Both the position numbers and the translations under genes were made by a program. The notes under the pieces are model-generated. The model saw only the letters and a program-made list of their open reading frames with translations. It made no database searches and was not told the DNA's origin. Positions 23,476 through 31,849 of a stretch of DNA of 33,684 nt are shown piece by piece. Location of the stretch: NCBI GenBank assembly GCA_010672425.1, contig JAAHGR010000015.1:12145-45828 (forward strand), read 5' to 3'. This DNA comes from Symploca sp. SIO2E6. Its GTDB lineage: Bacteria; Cyanobacteriota; Cyanobacteriia; Cyanobacteriales; Coleofasciculaceae. Position 1 is the stretch's first letter. The number at the start of each line of letters is the position of its first letter.

Positions 23476-23830
23476 TCAAGTACAATTTCCACCCTTTCGA
23501 ATTACACAACGCTCTCGATACTCGGAATCATTCAGTAGACGGTCAGCATTTCCAATAGTAACAACTGGCAGTGACAAGAGAAGTAATCTCCTCACGCATC
23601 ACTTGTTCTAAAGAGTTCTCGCCCTTCATACTGCGATTAGCAGTCAACAAAATCATCTGATTTGACTGGGCTAACTGCCAAACTACTCGATCATTACTAT
23701 TAATTGGTAATTTTATCCCATCAAATGTAATGAATCGGATAGGAGTCCAATCAAGCCAACCGCCATTCAGGATACTGCCAGCAAGAAGCACTGCATGTCC
23801 TTCTAAGTTATGATCAATCAAAAAATTCAT
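23476..23830 (-). pseudogene. DUF5615-type PIN-like toxin, frameshifted near the C-terminus
   Basis: ATG 23830 opens MNFLIDHNLEGHAVLLAGS, with DRVVWQLAQSNQMILLTANR and MKGENSLEQVMREE, the pattern of DUF5615 PIN-like proteins, thought to be RNase toxins. After REEITSL the frame ends quickly at 23543. The next frame, from about 23585, continues with the expected SLPVVTIGNADRLLNDSEYR and runs to TGA at 23478-23476. A single-base change near 23580-23590 therefore truncates the gene at 95 residues. The ATG overlaps the stop of the DUF433 antitoxin gene by four bases. Confidence 0.7.
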
Positions 23831-24201
23831 GACCGGACTTCAAACTTAGCTTTCGCTGCTTGTAGTTTTGCTCGAACAGCTTCCTCACCAGGTTTTACTG
23901 GTTGGGCTGCAAGTCGGGAAATCAAATCACGATTTTTTTCCTCGTAATACCGCTGAAGTTCTTCAGCTTCCTTGAGAACGAGCTGATACTCAACCTCGAC
24001 TTCAGCACGATTTTTTTCAATATAGGTAAGGGCAGCATTAATTTGTTCATTCGTTAGGTTAAATAGACCACGAATGAATTTAGAAGGATATTGGGCTCTT
24101 ACATAGTCCATTACATCGTAGAGAGTGATACGTATACCTGCGATCGTGAGTCCCCGCTCTGTCCTAATAATTTCTGGATGTTGAGTAGGTGCTGAAACCA
24201 T
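23827..24201 (-). CDS. DUF433 antitoxin-type protein
   Basis: The protein has 124 residues. The segment IIRTERGLTIAGIRITLYDVMDYVRAQ is the DUF433 winged-helix-like domain, followed by FNLTNEQINAALTYIEKNRAEVE and a charged helical tail (LKEAEELQRYYEEKNRDLISR). DUF433 genes are the usual partners of DUF5615 PIN-like toxins, and the order here (antitoxin first, ATGA overlap with the toxin) is the standard one. It probably binds both DNA and toxin. The gene is intact although the toxin is frameshifted. Confidence 0.8.
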   Translation of the reverse strand: MVSAPTQHPEIIRTERGLTIAGIRITLYDVMDYVRAQYPSKFIRGLFNLTNEQINAALTYIEKNRAEVEVEYQLVLKEAEELQRYYEEKNRDLISRLAAQPVKPGEEAVRAKLQAAKAKFEVRS

Positions 24202-24236
24202 ATCTAGTCTTCACTAAACTACCGATTCAATTATAC

Positions 24237-24953
24237 TCAAAGTTTCGCTACACCCCACCGTTGTCCTTTGTTTACTGGAACGGTAACTACAGCTAAGATG
24301 AAATCATAACCATCCTCCCCATCAAAAATATTCTGAGGTGATGGCACTCCTGTGTTCTCGTCAATCGGGTGAAAGGGGTTCAACTCTAAAATACCATCCT
24401 TGCTGATGACAGGACTTTCCCTTCCTTGACGAAATCTTTGATAATAGTTTTGCCCAGGTTGATCTCTTTCCTCTCGCCATGCTTTTACCCATGCTGATGT
24501 TATCAATGCGGTAAAGAGGGAATCTTGATTAATGAGGATAGAAATAGCACCCCAGGTTTTCTTGAAAAACTTGTCCTCACTCGTAAATAGACCCTCAGCC
24601 TTGGACAACTCTTTCACTTCCAACTTGAGTTGTTCAGTAAAATCTTGACAACTAAGTTTTTGCTGGAACTCAATCACATAGGCTTCTCCCATGTTTGGAC
24701 TAGAGAAACCCTGATCAAGATCTGGGGAAAGAACCATAGTATATAGTTCATTGGGTAATGGAATGTCAGTAGGCGAAGAATAGCTGCCATATCTGATGGG
24801 CGCAGTTACTTTTTGTTTGTCACCCATGAGCAAGTGAGCTTCTCTCCAACGCTTCCTTACCAAATCCAACGGTTTTTGTGTCGAACCATCTTGCCACAGT
24901 AGAGAGCCTATGAGCAGCACACCACCTTTAATCGTTTCTCCTGTTTTATCCAT
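24237..24953 (-). CDS. Uncharacterised protein beginning GVLLIGSLLW
   Basis: The protein has 238 residues and no membrane segment or signal peptide. Early segments are GGVLLIGSLLWQDGS, RKRWREAHLL and APIRYGSYSS; later come YTMVLSPDL, GEAYVIEFQQ and WGAISILINQDS. The GSLLW opening followed by a PIRYG segment recalls gamma-glutamylcyclotransferase-like folds, but I cannot assign the family with any confidence. It is transcribed in the same direction as the DUF433 gene, 35 bp upstream of it, so it may share its transcript. It is full-length as far as can be told. Confidence 0.65.
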   Translation of the reverse strand: MDKTGETIKGGVLLIGSLLWQDGSTQKPLDLVRKRWREAHLLMGDKQKVTAPIRYGSYSSPTDIPLPNELYTMVLSPDLDQGFSSPNMGEAYVIEFQQKLSCQDFTEQLKLEVKELSKAEGLFTSEDKFFKKTWGAISILINQDSLFTALITSAWVKAWREERDQPGQNYYQRFRQGRESPVISKDGILELNPFHPIDENTGVPSPQNIFDGEDGYDFILAVVTVPVNKGQRWGVAKL

Positions 24954-25642
24954 TTGACCGATATTACAGATATGTAAAGATATTGGGAATTGGGAATTGG
25001 TTTTTTTTAATTCTAAAGATTTTTTATCACCTCTTGACTTTTTCTGCTACTTTTGGGATTATATCTAATAATGGAGTAGTTGTGCACATATAAAGTCAAA
25101 AGAGACTGATAGCTTCTTTAACTCTGTGAACTCTGTGCCTTTGTTCTACCTCCTCCAACACCTACAAGATAGCGATCGCGTAGCGCAAACGTCTCACTCG
25201 CTAGTGATGAGGGATGATAGAGAACAATTACAGGATATTTGAGAAGCGATCGCCTAACCAACATTTACCAAGACGCAATTGCCTTCGGCACCAGCTTGCG
25301 CTGATCGCAAATTCAGTAGTGGGAGCATCTTGCTCCCTAGAATGACACCCCAGCAATAGAATTACACCCAAGTGAGAGTCGTGCGGAATGTCAGATTAAA
25401 CTCAATGAGATAAACTCCATTCTCCTTATCTCCCTTGTCTCCCTTGTCTCTCCCATCCGGGTGAGCGAAATTTTGTGTGGGATTTCCATTCTCCGCGTCC
25501 CCGCGTCCCCGCGTCCCCGCGTCTGCTGAATCGTTTCCCCACCCCTTTTTTCGCTCACCCCTCCCATCCCCCCATCTCCCCATCTCCCCATCTCCTCCTT
25601 TAGAATGAGATCAGACTGAGCAACCTATTCCCTGAAAATTCT
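24954..25642. other. 690-bp non-coding stretch with simple repeats
   Basis: I see no gene here. It contains GGGAATT heptamers (about 24985-25000), two HIP1 octamers, a hairpin GGGAGCA-TCT-TGCTCCC at 25321-25337, CTCCCTTGT repeats (25425-25455), an 8-bp GCGTCCCC array at 25493-25523, and a CCATCTCC run at 25563-25600. It separates the accessory island from conserved genes and must hold the promoter of the AbrB-type gene, which I could not locate. Confidence 0.7.
25493..25523. repeat. 8-bp tandem array (GCGTCCCC)
   Basis: There are about 3.6 copies. The complement of this unit encodes part of the N-terminus of the exosortase-associated protein at 9370-9401. Confidence 0.9.
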
Positions 25643-26809
25643 GTGGTTTGGAAAATTCTTCCTTCAACTAAATCCCCAGGTGTAAGCTATCGAGAGCAAC
25701 TCACCCAATGGAAACAGCAAACTGTAACAAATTGGCCAAGGATACAAAAAATTACCCAACAGTTAGTACTAGCTATCTTGGCTGGCTTACTCTTCGATTG
25801 GCTGAATATTCCTGTCGGTTGGTTACTCGGTCCAATGATCATGGGTATAGTTTATGCAACTATCCAAGGTAGTCCCCAACCCCTGCCTCCTGTGTTTATG
25901 ACCCTGGGGAAAGCAACCATTGGCCTTGCTACTGCGGTTCGCTTTTCTCCAGAAACTCTTAGTGTAGCCATCACTTATGCTATTCCGATACTAGTATGTG
26001 TTCTACTCACAGGTAGCCTAAGTTTATTCCACGGTTACCTATTATCCCGCTGGGCTGGCATTGATCGCGTTACTGGTTTGTTAGCTTTTATACCTGGTGT
26101 CGCTTCTACGATTGTTGCTATCGGCGATGAAATGGGAGCTGATGCCATTTCTGTTGCTGTACTTCAGTATCTGCGAGTCTTATTAGTTGTTTTAGTTATA
26201 CCAAGTGCCGCAGGCTTAATTTTTCCAGCACATCCAGTTACCGAAGTTACAGCTAGTGTTGCCATCGATGGCCACTTGCCCATGCCCATGTGGTGCAACC
26301 TCTTGGTACTAGCTGGATGCTGTAGTGTGGGGATTTGGGGAGGGAAGCGACTGCGCTTGCCTGCAGCGGGACTTTTAGGCCCGATGATAGTAACCTTGGT
26401 AGCATTTTGGGAACTGCCATATCAAATACAAGTACCTCAATGGCTATTTGCTACGGGATTGTTATTTGTGGGAGTTTCTATTGGTTTTAAATTTAATCGG
26501 CAAGCTGCCCAAAAACTCTTGAAAGCAGTGTTAATCGAGGTGGGTTTGGTCTTGACACTCATTGTTCTTTGTTTAGGAGTTGGCTATGAATTCCACGTAC
26601 TCACCCAAGTTGACACCATCACCTCGGTTTTAGGATTCACTCCTGGGGGAATTGAAGCCATGATTGCCACTGTGATGCAGCTGGGTGGTGATCCTGGATT
26701 AGTGCTGGCAATGCAAATGTCTCGCATGTTAATGATTATTTTGCTCGGACCATGGTTAGTGACTTTTTTGATCAAAACTGGGAAAGGAGAATTGAGAATT
26801 GAGAATTGA
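25643..26809 (+). CDS. AbrB-family integral membrane protein (AbrB duplication family)
   Basis: The protein has 388 residues and about ten hydrophobic segments. Two similar halves each contain a GWLLGPMI or GLLGPMI motif and a segment like LGFTPGG or LAFIPGVAS followed by an acidic residue (IEAMIA; GDEMGADA). This is the membrane AbrB duplication family, annotated as regulator of AidB expression or ammonia monooxygenase-like, and not the SpoVT-AbrB DNA-binding family. Its transport substrate is unknown. The only start that fits is GTG 25643; no ATG occurs before the first membrane helix and no clear ribosome binding site is present. The last residues (GELRIEN) and the stop are encoded by GAGAATT heptamers, so the native C-terminus has probably been replaced. 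Confidence 0.8.
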   Translation: MVWKILPSTKSPGVSYREQLTQWKQQTVTNWPRIQKITQQLVLAILAGLLFDWLNIPVGWLLGPMIMGIVYATIQGSPQPLPPVFMTLGKATIGLATAVRFSPETLSVAITYAIPILVCVLLTGSLSLFHGYLLSRWAGIDRVTGLLAFIPGVASTIVAIGDEMGADAISVAVLQYLRVLLVVLVIPSAAGLIFPAHPVTEVTASVAIDGHLPMPMWCNLLVLAGCCSVGIWGGKRLRLPAAGLLGPMIVTLVAFWELPYQIQVPQWLFATGLLFVGVSIGFKFNRQAAQKLLKAVLIEVGLVLTLIVLCLGVGYEFHVLTQVDTITSVLGFTPGGIEAMIATVMQLGGDPGLVLAMQMSRMLMIILLGPWLVTFLIKTGKGELRIEN

Positions 26810-26866
26810 GAATGGGGAATTCCCAATTCCCCATTCCCAATTCCCCATTCCCCATTCTAAATTCCC
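26789..26866. repeat. Heptamer array in both orientations between the AbrB-type gene and dusB
   Basis: GAGAATT repeats run into a GGGGAATTCCCAATTCCCC hairpin and then CCCATTC/CCCAATT units. The array spans the end of the AbrB-type gene and stops one base before the dusB ATG. It may form a hairpin between the two genes. Confidence 0.9.
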
Positions 26867-26867
26867 A

Positions 26868-27875
26868 ATGTCCCATTACTCCCCCAAATTGCAACAAAGA
26901 CTCACTACTCCCCTCAAGATTGGCTCCGTTGAAGTCAACAGCCGAGTTTTACAATCACCCCTATCTGGAGTCACGGATTTAGTGTTTCGCCGACTAGTGC
27001 GGCGTTATGCTCCAGAATCGATGATGTACACAGAGATGGTACATGCCTCAGGACTGTGTCATGCTAAAGAATTACCTAAGATTATGGAAGTAGACCCCAA
27101 CGAAAAACCCATTAGTATCCAATTGTTTGACTGTCGTCCCCATTTCTTAGCAGAAGCAGCCCAAAAAGCTGTAGCTGAAGGAGCAGATACAGTAGATATC
27201 AATATGGGTTGCCCTGTCAACAAAATTACCAAAAAAGGTGGCGGTTCTTCCCTCTTGCGGCAACCAGAAATTGCTGAGGCAATTGTGCGTACTGTAGTCG
27301 AGGCGGTTCGAGTACCTGTAACCGTGAAAACCAGAATTGGTTGGAATGATGATGAAATCAATATTCTGGAATTTGCTCAACGGCTCGAAGATGCGGGAGC
27401 ACAAATGCTAACTTTGCATGGACGCACGAGAGCTCAGGGTTATAATGGTTCTGCTAGGTGGGAGTGGATTGGACGAGTGAAGGAAATTCTCTCGATTCCA
27501 GTTATTGCTAATGGGGATATCTTTTCTGTAGAAGCAGCACTCAAATGTCTAGAAGAGACTGGAGCCGATGGAGTAATGTGTTCCCGGGGAACCCTAGGCT
27601 ATCCCTTTTTAGTAGGAGAAATCGACCATTTTCTGAAAACGGGACAAAAGCTAACACCGCCAACAACAGTGACCAGACTCCTGTGTGCCCGAGAACATCT
27701 ACAAGCTCTCTGGGAGTATAAAGGCGATCGCGGTATTCGTCAAGCCAGAAAACACCTGGCTTGGTATTCCAAAGGTTTTCCTGGTGCAGCGGAATTACGC
27801 CAGCAGTTAAGCAGGGTTGAGACAGTGGAACAAGGTGTAGAGTTAATTAATCAAGCTATTGTAGGTTGGGTTTAA
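26868..27875 (+). CDS. dusB: tRNA-dihydrouridine synthase (DusB type)
   Basis: The enzyme reduces uridine to dihydrouridine in tRNA with FMN and NADPH. It has 335 residues. Family motifs are PLSGVTDLVFRRLVRRYAPE, TEMVHASGL, IQLFDCRP, the catalytic cysteine in DINMGCPVNKITKKGGGSSL, VTVKTRIGW, LTLHGRTRAQGYNG, VIANGDI and the phosphate-binding GVMCSRGTLGYPFL. The frame is open upstream to 26799, but those 23 residues come from the heptamer array, so ATG 26868 is preferred. No Shine-Dalgarno precedes it. The product is complete. Confidence 0.93.
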   Translation: MSHYSPKLQQRLTTPLKIGSVEVNSRVLQSPLSGVTDLVFRRLVRRYAPESMMYTEMVHASGLCHAKELPKIMEVDPNEKPISIQLFDCRPHFLAEAAQKAVAEGADTVDINMGCPVNKITKKGGGSSLLRQPEIAEAIVRTVVEAVRVPVTVKTRIGWNDDEINILEFAQRLEDAGAQMLTLHGRTRAQGYNGSARWEWIGRVKEILSIPVIANGDIFSVEAALKCLEETGADGVMCSRGTLGYPFLVGEIDHFLKTGQKLTPPTTVTRLLCAREHLQALWEYKGDRGIRQARKHLAWYSKGFPGAAELRQQLSRVETVEQGVELINQAIVGWV

Positions 27876-27915
27876 GAATGCAACCCAACAAAGCAGTTTT
27901 AGTCGTGTCACCGCA

Positions 27916-28606
27916 CTACAACTTACTGCTATCCTTTGCTTCAAACAGATGAGGTTTAATGAGCAAACTAACTCCAATTGCCCAAGCGGCTGATACCAGC
28001 CAACCTGCCAAAATATCACTAGGATAGTGAACACCTAAGTATAGCCTCGTCCAGGCTATCACTAAGACAAACCAACCTCCCACGATCAAAACCAGCCACC
28101 GCCATGTACTCTGCCAACTCAAAATTACCAAAGCTGCTACCAGTGCCATAGTGTAGATAGCATGTCCACTGGGAAAGGAGTAGCTAGACTGATGTGCAAG
28201 GGACTCCCACAAATGGGGACGTGCTCTTTGGATCAAAGACTTCCCTGTAGTTTTAATTACGTTGGCTGGATGAAGCAAGAATCCCACGTGCTTACAGCCG
28301 TGGGAGTGTCAAAATACTACCAAGCATCGTCATCAACCAATAGGCTAGCGATCGCCAAGAGCCTTGTTTCAACAATACCAACATCGTTACCATTGCCCAG
28401 GGAAGCACACCCAACCATAACCCAAACTTCGTCAGCGTCTTGGCAATAGCATCCGATTGTGGGTTAGCTGTTGCTTGAATTGCCCATAAAATCGTTTCAT
28501 CCCCCAGGATACCGCCCGATTTCCCCCACACTTGATAAGTAAGTAATCCAAAAATCAATAATGGAAAAATCACTCCTAGCAGCACAGAGCGCCAATTATT
28601 ATTCAT
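27916..28606 (-). pseudogene. PAP2-type membrane phosphatase, broken by an IS-end scar
   Basis: The N-terminal part (ATG 28606) has membrane helices LLGVIFPLLIFGLLTYQVWG and LPWAMVTMLVLLKQ, ending AYWLMTMLGS. The C-terminal part has the PAP2 motifs KSLIQRARPH (the KxxxxxxRP motif), YSFPSGHA (PSGH) and WTRLYLGVHYPSDILAGW (SRxxxxxHxxxD type). Removing 28264-28315 joins MLGS to NVIKTTGKSL in frame, restoring a protein of about 215 residues. The 52-bp insertion shifts the frame and brings a stop after PRL. PAP2 enzymes dephosphorylate lipid phosphates such as undecaprenyl pyrophosphate or phosphatidic acid. The fragment from 28287 alone lacks the first helices. Confidence 0.85.
28264..28315 (+). 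mobile_element. 52-bp scar resembling an IS200/IS605 (IS1341-type) right end
   Basis: GAAGCAAGAATCCCACG, a short loop, then CGTGGGAGTGTCAA is the hairpin found at the right end of many cyanobacterial TnpB-bearing IS605-family elements. Only this end remains; there is no transposase. No target duplication flanks it, as expected for this family, which moves as single-stranded DNA. Confidence 0.65.
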
Positions 28607-28914
28607 CACCGTTGAACCACATAAGCCAATTCTTTATCCTCAGCTCTCCTCTGTCAAATTATAGTTCAGTACTTGCTCGCGTTTGTGCGCTCACAAAAGT
28701 CAAAAAATCAATGCCAAAGGGAGACGAAGCAGAAGGTGTAGGGTATGGCTGGCGATTTTGGCGGTAATGTGAACACATAAGTAATTGTGAAGTTCTATTA
28801 CGGCAAGTTGTTAAGCTGTATTTCAATTGACCCCAGATCCCTAGATCTTGCTGAGATTAGCTTAAAGGTCGTGATACGATGCACTCCGTAACTCTAAAAA
28901 GATTGGGAGAAAAC

Positions 28915-30138
28915 ATGCCAGCACTAAGGGTTGCAGTTGTTGGTTCAGGACCGGCAGGTTCTTCTGCTGCGGAGATTTTGGCAAAAGCTGGAATCGAAAC
29001 TTATCTGTTTGAGCGTAAGCTAGATAATGCTAAACCTTGCGGCGGTGCAATTCCGCTGTGTATGGTCAGTGAGTTTGAACTACCGCCAGAAATTATTGAC
29101 CGGCGAGTCAGAAAAATGAAGATGATCTCACCCTCTAATGTTGAGGTGGATATCAATCTCATCAATGAAGACGAATATATTGGTATGTGTCGCCGTGAGG
29201 TACTAGACGGCTTCATGCGGAATCGCGCTGCTAAGTTGGGAGCCAACCTGATTAACGGCACAGTCCACAAGCTAGAGATTCCCACCAGTAACACCGAACC
29301 CTATACCCTTCACTATGCTGACCATTCCGATGGTAGTTTGAAAGGAGTGCAAAAAACTCTGAAGGTAGACCTAGTAATTGGAGCAGATGGAGCCAATTCC
29401 CGGGTTGCCAAGGCTATTGATGCCGGTGATTACAATTATGCGATCGCTTTTCAAGAAAGGATTCGTCTACCAGGTCCAATGATGGACTATTACGAAAACT
29501 TGGCAGAAATGTATGTGGGTGATGATGTTTCCCCAGATTTCTACGCTTGGGTATTCCCTAAATACGACCACGTTGCCGTTGGTACTGGTACGATGAAGGT
29601 GAACCAAGCCAAAATCAAACAGCTGCAAGCCGGTATTCGTGCCCGTGCTGCTAGTAAGCTGGTAGGGGGTGAAATCATCAAAGTAGAAGCTCATCCCATT
29701 CCAGAACATCCCAGACCACGTCGAGTTCGGGGTAGGGTCGCTTTAGTAGGAGATGCTGCTGGTACTGTCACCAAGTCTTCTGGTGAAGGGATTTACTTTG
29801 CTGCCAAATCCGCCAGAATGTGTGCCGAAACTATTGTCGAAACTTCCAACGGCGGTACTCGCATTCCCACAGAAAATGACCTCAAGCTGTACCTGAAGCG
29901 TTGGGATAAGAAGTATGGCATGACCTATAAAGTACTGGATATTCTGCAAAGAGTCTTCTATCGCACCGATGCTACCCGTGAAGCCTTTGTCGAGATGTGT
30001 GCTGACCAAGATGTCCAGAAACTAACCTTCGATAGCTATCTCTACAAAACAGTTGTACCGGCAAATCCTCTAATTCAGATGAAGATTACTGCCAAAACCG
30101 TTGGTAGCTTACTGCGGGGTAGTGCTTTAGCGCCTTAG
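28915..30138 (+). CDS. chlP: Geranylgeranyl diphosphate/geranylgeranyl-chlorophyll reductase
   Basis: ChlP reduces the geranylgeranyl chain to phytyl for chlorophyll and tocopherol, using NADPH. The protein has 407 residues. The FAD-binding Rossmann motif is VAVVGSGPAGSSAAEILAKA, followed by ETYLFERKLDNAKPCGGAIP, the second flavin motif VDLVIGADGANSRVAKAI, and GRVALVGDAAGTVTKSSGEGIYFA. An upstream in-frame ATG at 28879 would add 12 residues. ATG 28915 is preferred because GGGAG lies 6 bases before it and because family members start right before LRVAVVGSG. It is transcribed alone, divergent from the PAP2 remnant; the 300 bp upstream gap shows TTGACC at about 28829 with no good -10 box. Confidence 0.96.
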   Translation: MPALRVAVVGSGPAGSSAAEILAKAGIETYLFERKLDNAKPCGGAIPLCMVSEFELPPEIIDRRVRKMKMISPSNVEVDINLINEDEYIGMCRREVLDGFMRNRAAKLGANLINGTVHKLEIPTSNTEPYTLHYADHSDGSLKGVQKTLKVDLVIGADGANSRVAKAIDAGDYNYAIAFQERIRLPGPMMDYYENLAEMYVGDDVSPDFYAWVFPKYDHVAVGTGTMKVNQAKIKQLQAGIRARAASKLVGGEIIKVEAHPIPEHPRPRRVRGRVALVGDAAGTVTKSSGEGIYFAAKSARMCAETIVETSNGGTRIPTENDLKLYLKRWDKKYGMTYKVLDILQRVFYRTDATREAFVEMCADQDVQKLTFDSYLYKTVVPANPLIQMKITAKTVGSLLRGSALAP

Positions 30139-30143
30139 TCGTG

Positions 30144-30250
30144 GCGTGGCACAGCTAAAATGAGGGAATAGGTAGGTTGGGTGTAGCGATAGCGTAACCC
30201 AACACTCCTTGTGTGCTGCGTTGGGTTTCACTTCGTTACACCCAACCTAC
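30144..30250. repeat. Dispersed GTAGGTTGGGTGTA inverted repeat
   Basis: The left end GCGTGGCACAGCTAAAA matches that of the element at 16817. GTAGGTTGGGTGTA (30172-30185) pairs with TACACCCAACCTAC (30237-30250). It directly follows the chlP stop and may end its transcript. Confidence 0.65.
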
Positions 30251-30283
30251 AGTCCTGAGAATAATGTAATTTTTGAAAAGCAC

Positions 30284-30312
30284 TTGACAAATTGAAAAAT
30301 CATAGTAATAAT
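30284..30312 (+). promoter_or_regulatory. Probable promoter of the tRNA-Asp gene
   Basis: TTGACA at 30284-30289 is a perfect -35 box. TAATAAT at 30306-30312 provides a -10-like element at 16-17 bp spacing, about 20 bp before the tRNA. Confidence 0.55.
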
Positions 30313-30332
30313 AGAATACGGTTCGGAAGTTT

Positions 30333-30406
30333 GGGACTGTAGTTCAACTGGTTAGAGCACCGCCCTGTCACGGCGGAAGTTGCGGGTTCGAGCCCCGTCA
30401 GTCCCG
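30333..30406 (+). tRNA. tRNA-Asp (anticodon GUC)
   Basis: The 74-nt cloverleaf has acceptor arms GGGACTG and CAGTCCC with discriminator G, D-arm GTTC...GAGC, anticodon stem CCGCC/GGCGG with loop CTGTCAC (anticodon GTC at 30367-30369), and T-arm GCGGG-TTCGAGC-CCCGT. CCA is not encoded. All parts fit tRNA-Asp. Confidence 0.97.
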
Positions 30407-30419
30407 TTATTTGAAAGAA

Positions 30420-30490
30420 ATGCAAGAAACCGGGTTTCTGGGATAATTTTGGGTGGTAAACGAGATGTTAGCAAGAAACCCGGTTTCTCA
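30420..30490. repeat. Two copies of the AGAAACCGGGTTTCT palindrome downstream of tRNA-Asp
   Basis: GCAAGAAACCGGGTTTCT and GCAAGAAACCCGGTTTCT stand about 50 bp apart in the same orientation; each is a palindrome. The same palindrome is in the arm of the element at 4487-4576. They may serve as a terminator for the tRNA. The rest of 30491-30695 shows no gene. Confidence 0.75.
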
Positions 30491-30695
30491 ACTTTGCTCC
30501 CGCTTGCTTGCGCGATCTGAAGAGCAGCAGCGCTTGCGCTATCACATATCTTGTAGGTCGGGTTTAGCTGTTGGCCCGCCTAGTTGAATACACTCAGTTG
30601 GATACGCTCAATGGACGGTTTCTCAAACTCTGGTGCGATTAATTCTTGAAAATTTTTAATGATAATAGCAAAAAATAATCTCTTTGGCAACCAAC

Positions 30696-31619
30696 TTACA
30701 AAGCTTCGATATCTTCCCTAGACAGTTGGGTAATTGCCATAATCGTCTCTATATCTAAACCTTGTTGTTTACACGAACGAGCAATCGCTATTGTTCTTTG
30801 TTGGCTGCCTTGTTGGATACCTTGTTGAATACCTTGTTGGATACCTTGTTGAATACCTTGTTGGATACCTTGTTCGACACCCTCCTCTCTTGAGGTTGCC
30901 ACCACATTCTGTAAATCTCTGTAGTATTTCAAGCTATTTTCATAAGCCTCTTGCTCAACGGCAGAAAAGTTGGCGATTTCTGATATTTCAAATAACCGCT
31001 CAAAAACCACCTCTTGTAAAGCTAATGGTGGTTCTTCTAACCTCGATAAATGCCTCAATAAAAACAGCCACTTCTCAAAATGACTTTCTAACTCCTCAAC
31101 AGTTTTGGTAAACTTCGGTAGTTCCACATAGATAAATTTCAACTTATCATAGAATACCTCACATTTTTGATTTTTTAGTTCCACGATATGCAACAGTTCT
31201 GACTCGTCCTTATGGTCATCAAAGATAAAATCCAAGATACCAATCGTATATACAGAGGACAATTTATAGTTCCACTCTCCTTTCACCGCTTGTTCTTGAA
31301 TGGGAAAAGTGGCATAATAAACGCTCCGGTCTTTAAAGTAGTTTTGCTTAGCCTTTTGAAGCTCGACGATAAACTTTTCTCCAGTTTTGCTTTCACAATA
31401 AACGTCAAAGATTGCTTTGCGGTCTAGGGGAGTATTGCCCAGATTTTCGTTATTTCTGTAGCTGACATCTTGCACCTTATGTTCTGGAGGCAACATCACA
31501 TTCAAAAAATCGATCAATAGTGATTTGTTGGGTTCAGTACCGAACAACCGTTTGAATCCGAAGTCGGTGAGTAAGTTGATATATCGGTCTTGATAAGGAT
31601 AGTGGTTTTTAACGGACAT
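30696..31619 (-). CDS. Rpn-family recombination-promoting nuclease (PD-(D/E)XK)
   Basis: The protein has 307 residues. The start RYINLLTDFGFKRLFG followed by LIDFLNVMLP and the catalytic segment AIFDVYCESKTGEKFIVELQ (D72, E86, Q88) define the Rpn/PDDEXK transposase-related nuclease family. FKDRSVYYATFPIQEQ and YTIGILDFIF follow as expected. Near residues 245-275 a GIQQ block is repeated five times, encoded by a 12-bp DNA repeat (about 30812-30877), before the usual family tail (DIETIMAITQLSREDIEAL). Rpn proteins are related to RpnA of E. coli, a DNA nuclease that promotes RecA-independent recombination. The copy number of the GIQQ unit may vary without breaking the frame. It is a single-gene unit. 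Confidence 0.88.
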   Translation of the reverse strand: MSVKNHYPYQDRYINLLTDFGFKRLFGTEPNKSLLIDFLNVMLPPEHKVQDVSYRNNENLGNTPLDRKAIFDVYCESKTGEKFIVELQKAKQNYFKDRSVYYATFPIQEQAVKGEWNYKLSSVYTIGILDFIFDDHKDESELLHIVELKNQKCEVFYDKLKFIYVELPKFTKTVEELESHFEKWLFLLRHLSRLEEPPLALQEVVFERLFEISEIANFSAVEQEAYENSLKYYRDLQNVVATSREEGVEQGIQQGIQQGIQQGIQQGIQQGSQQRTIAIARSCKQQGLDIETIMAITQLSREDIEAL

Positions 31620-31779
31620 CAGTTATTGAGAATGTAGAATTTAGAATGAGTGAATTTATAATTAATATTGTAACACTGGGTAGTCCCCGGCTCTAAGCCG
31701 GTATACACTGGCAATAGGAAGATAGGAAGATAGGAAGATAGGGAGACAAGGACAACAAGGGAGATATTGACAATTTTCC

Positions 31780-31849
31780 ATTCCCAATTCCCAATTCCCA
31801 ATTCCCAATTCCCAATTCCCAATTCCCAATTCCCAATTCTCAATTCTCA
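31780..31849. repeat. Heptamer array (TTCCCAA), left of the SLH gene
   Basis: About nine copies of TTCCCAA end inside the last codons of the SLH lipoprotein gene. The unit is the complement of the GGGAATT unit at 33217-33340, so the gene lies between inverted arrays. To the left (31716-31745) are AGGAAGAT repeats. Confidence 0.9.

Noticed and set aside
25643-26809. AbrB transcription factor
   Set aside because: The product has about ten membrane segments and belongs to the AbrB duplication membrane family, not to SpoVT-AbrB DNA-binding proteins.
26799-26867. 23-residue N-terminal extension of DusB
   Set aside because: It is encoded by the heptamer array and is not part of the family.
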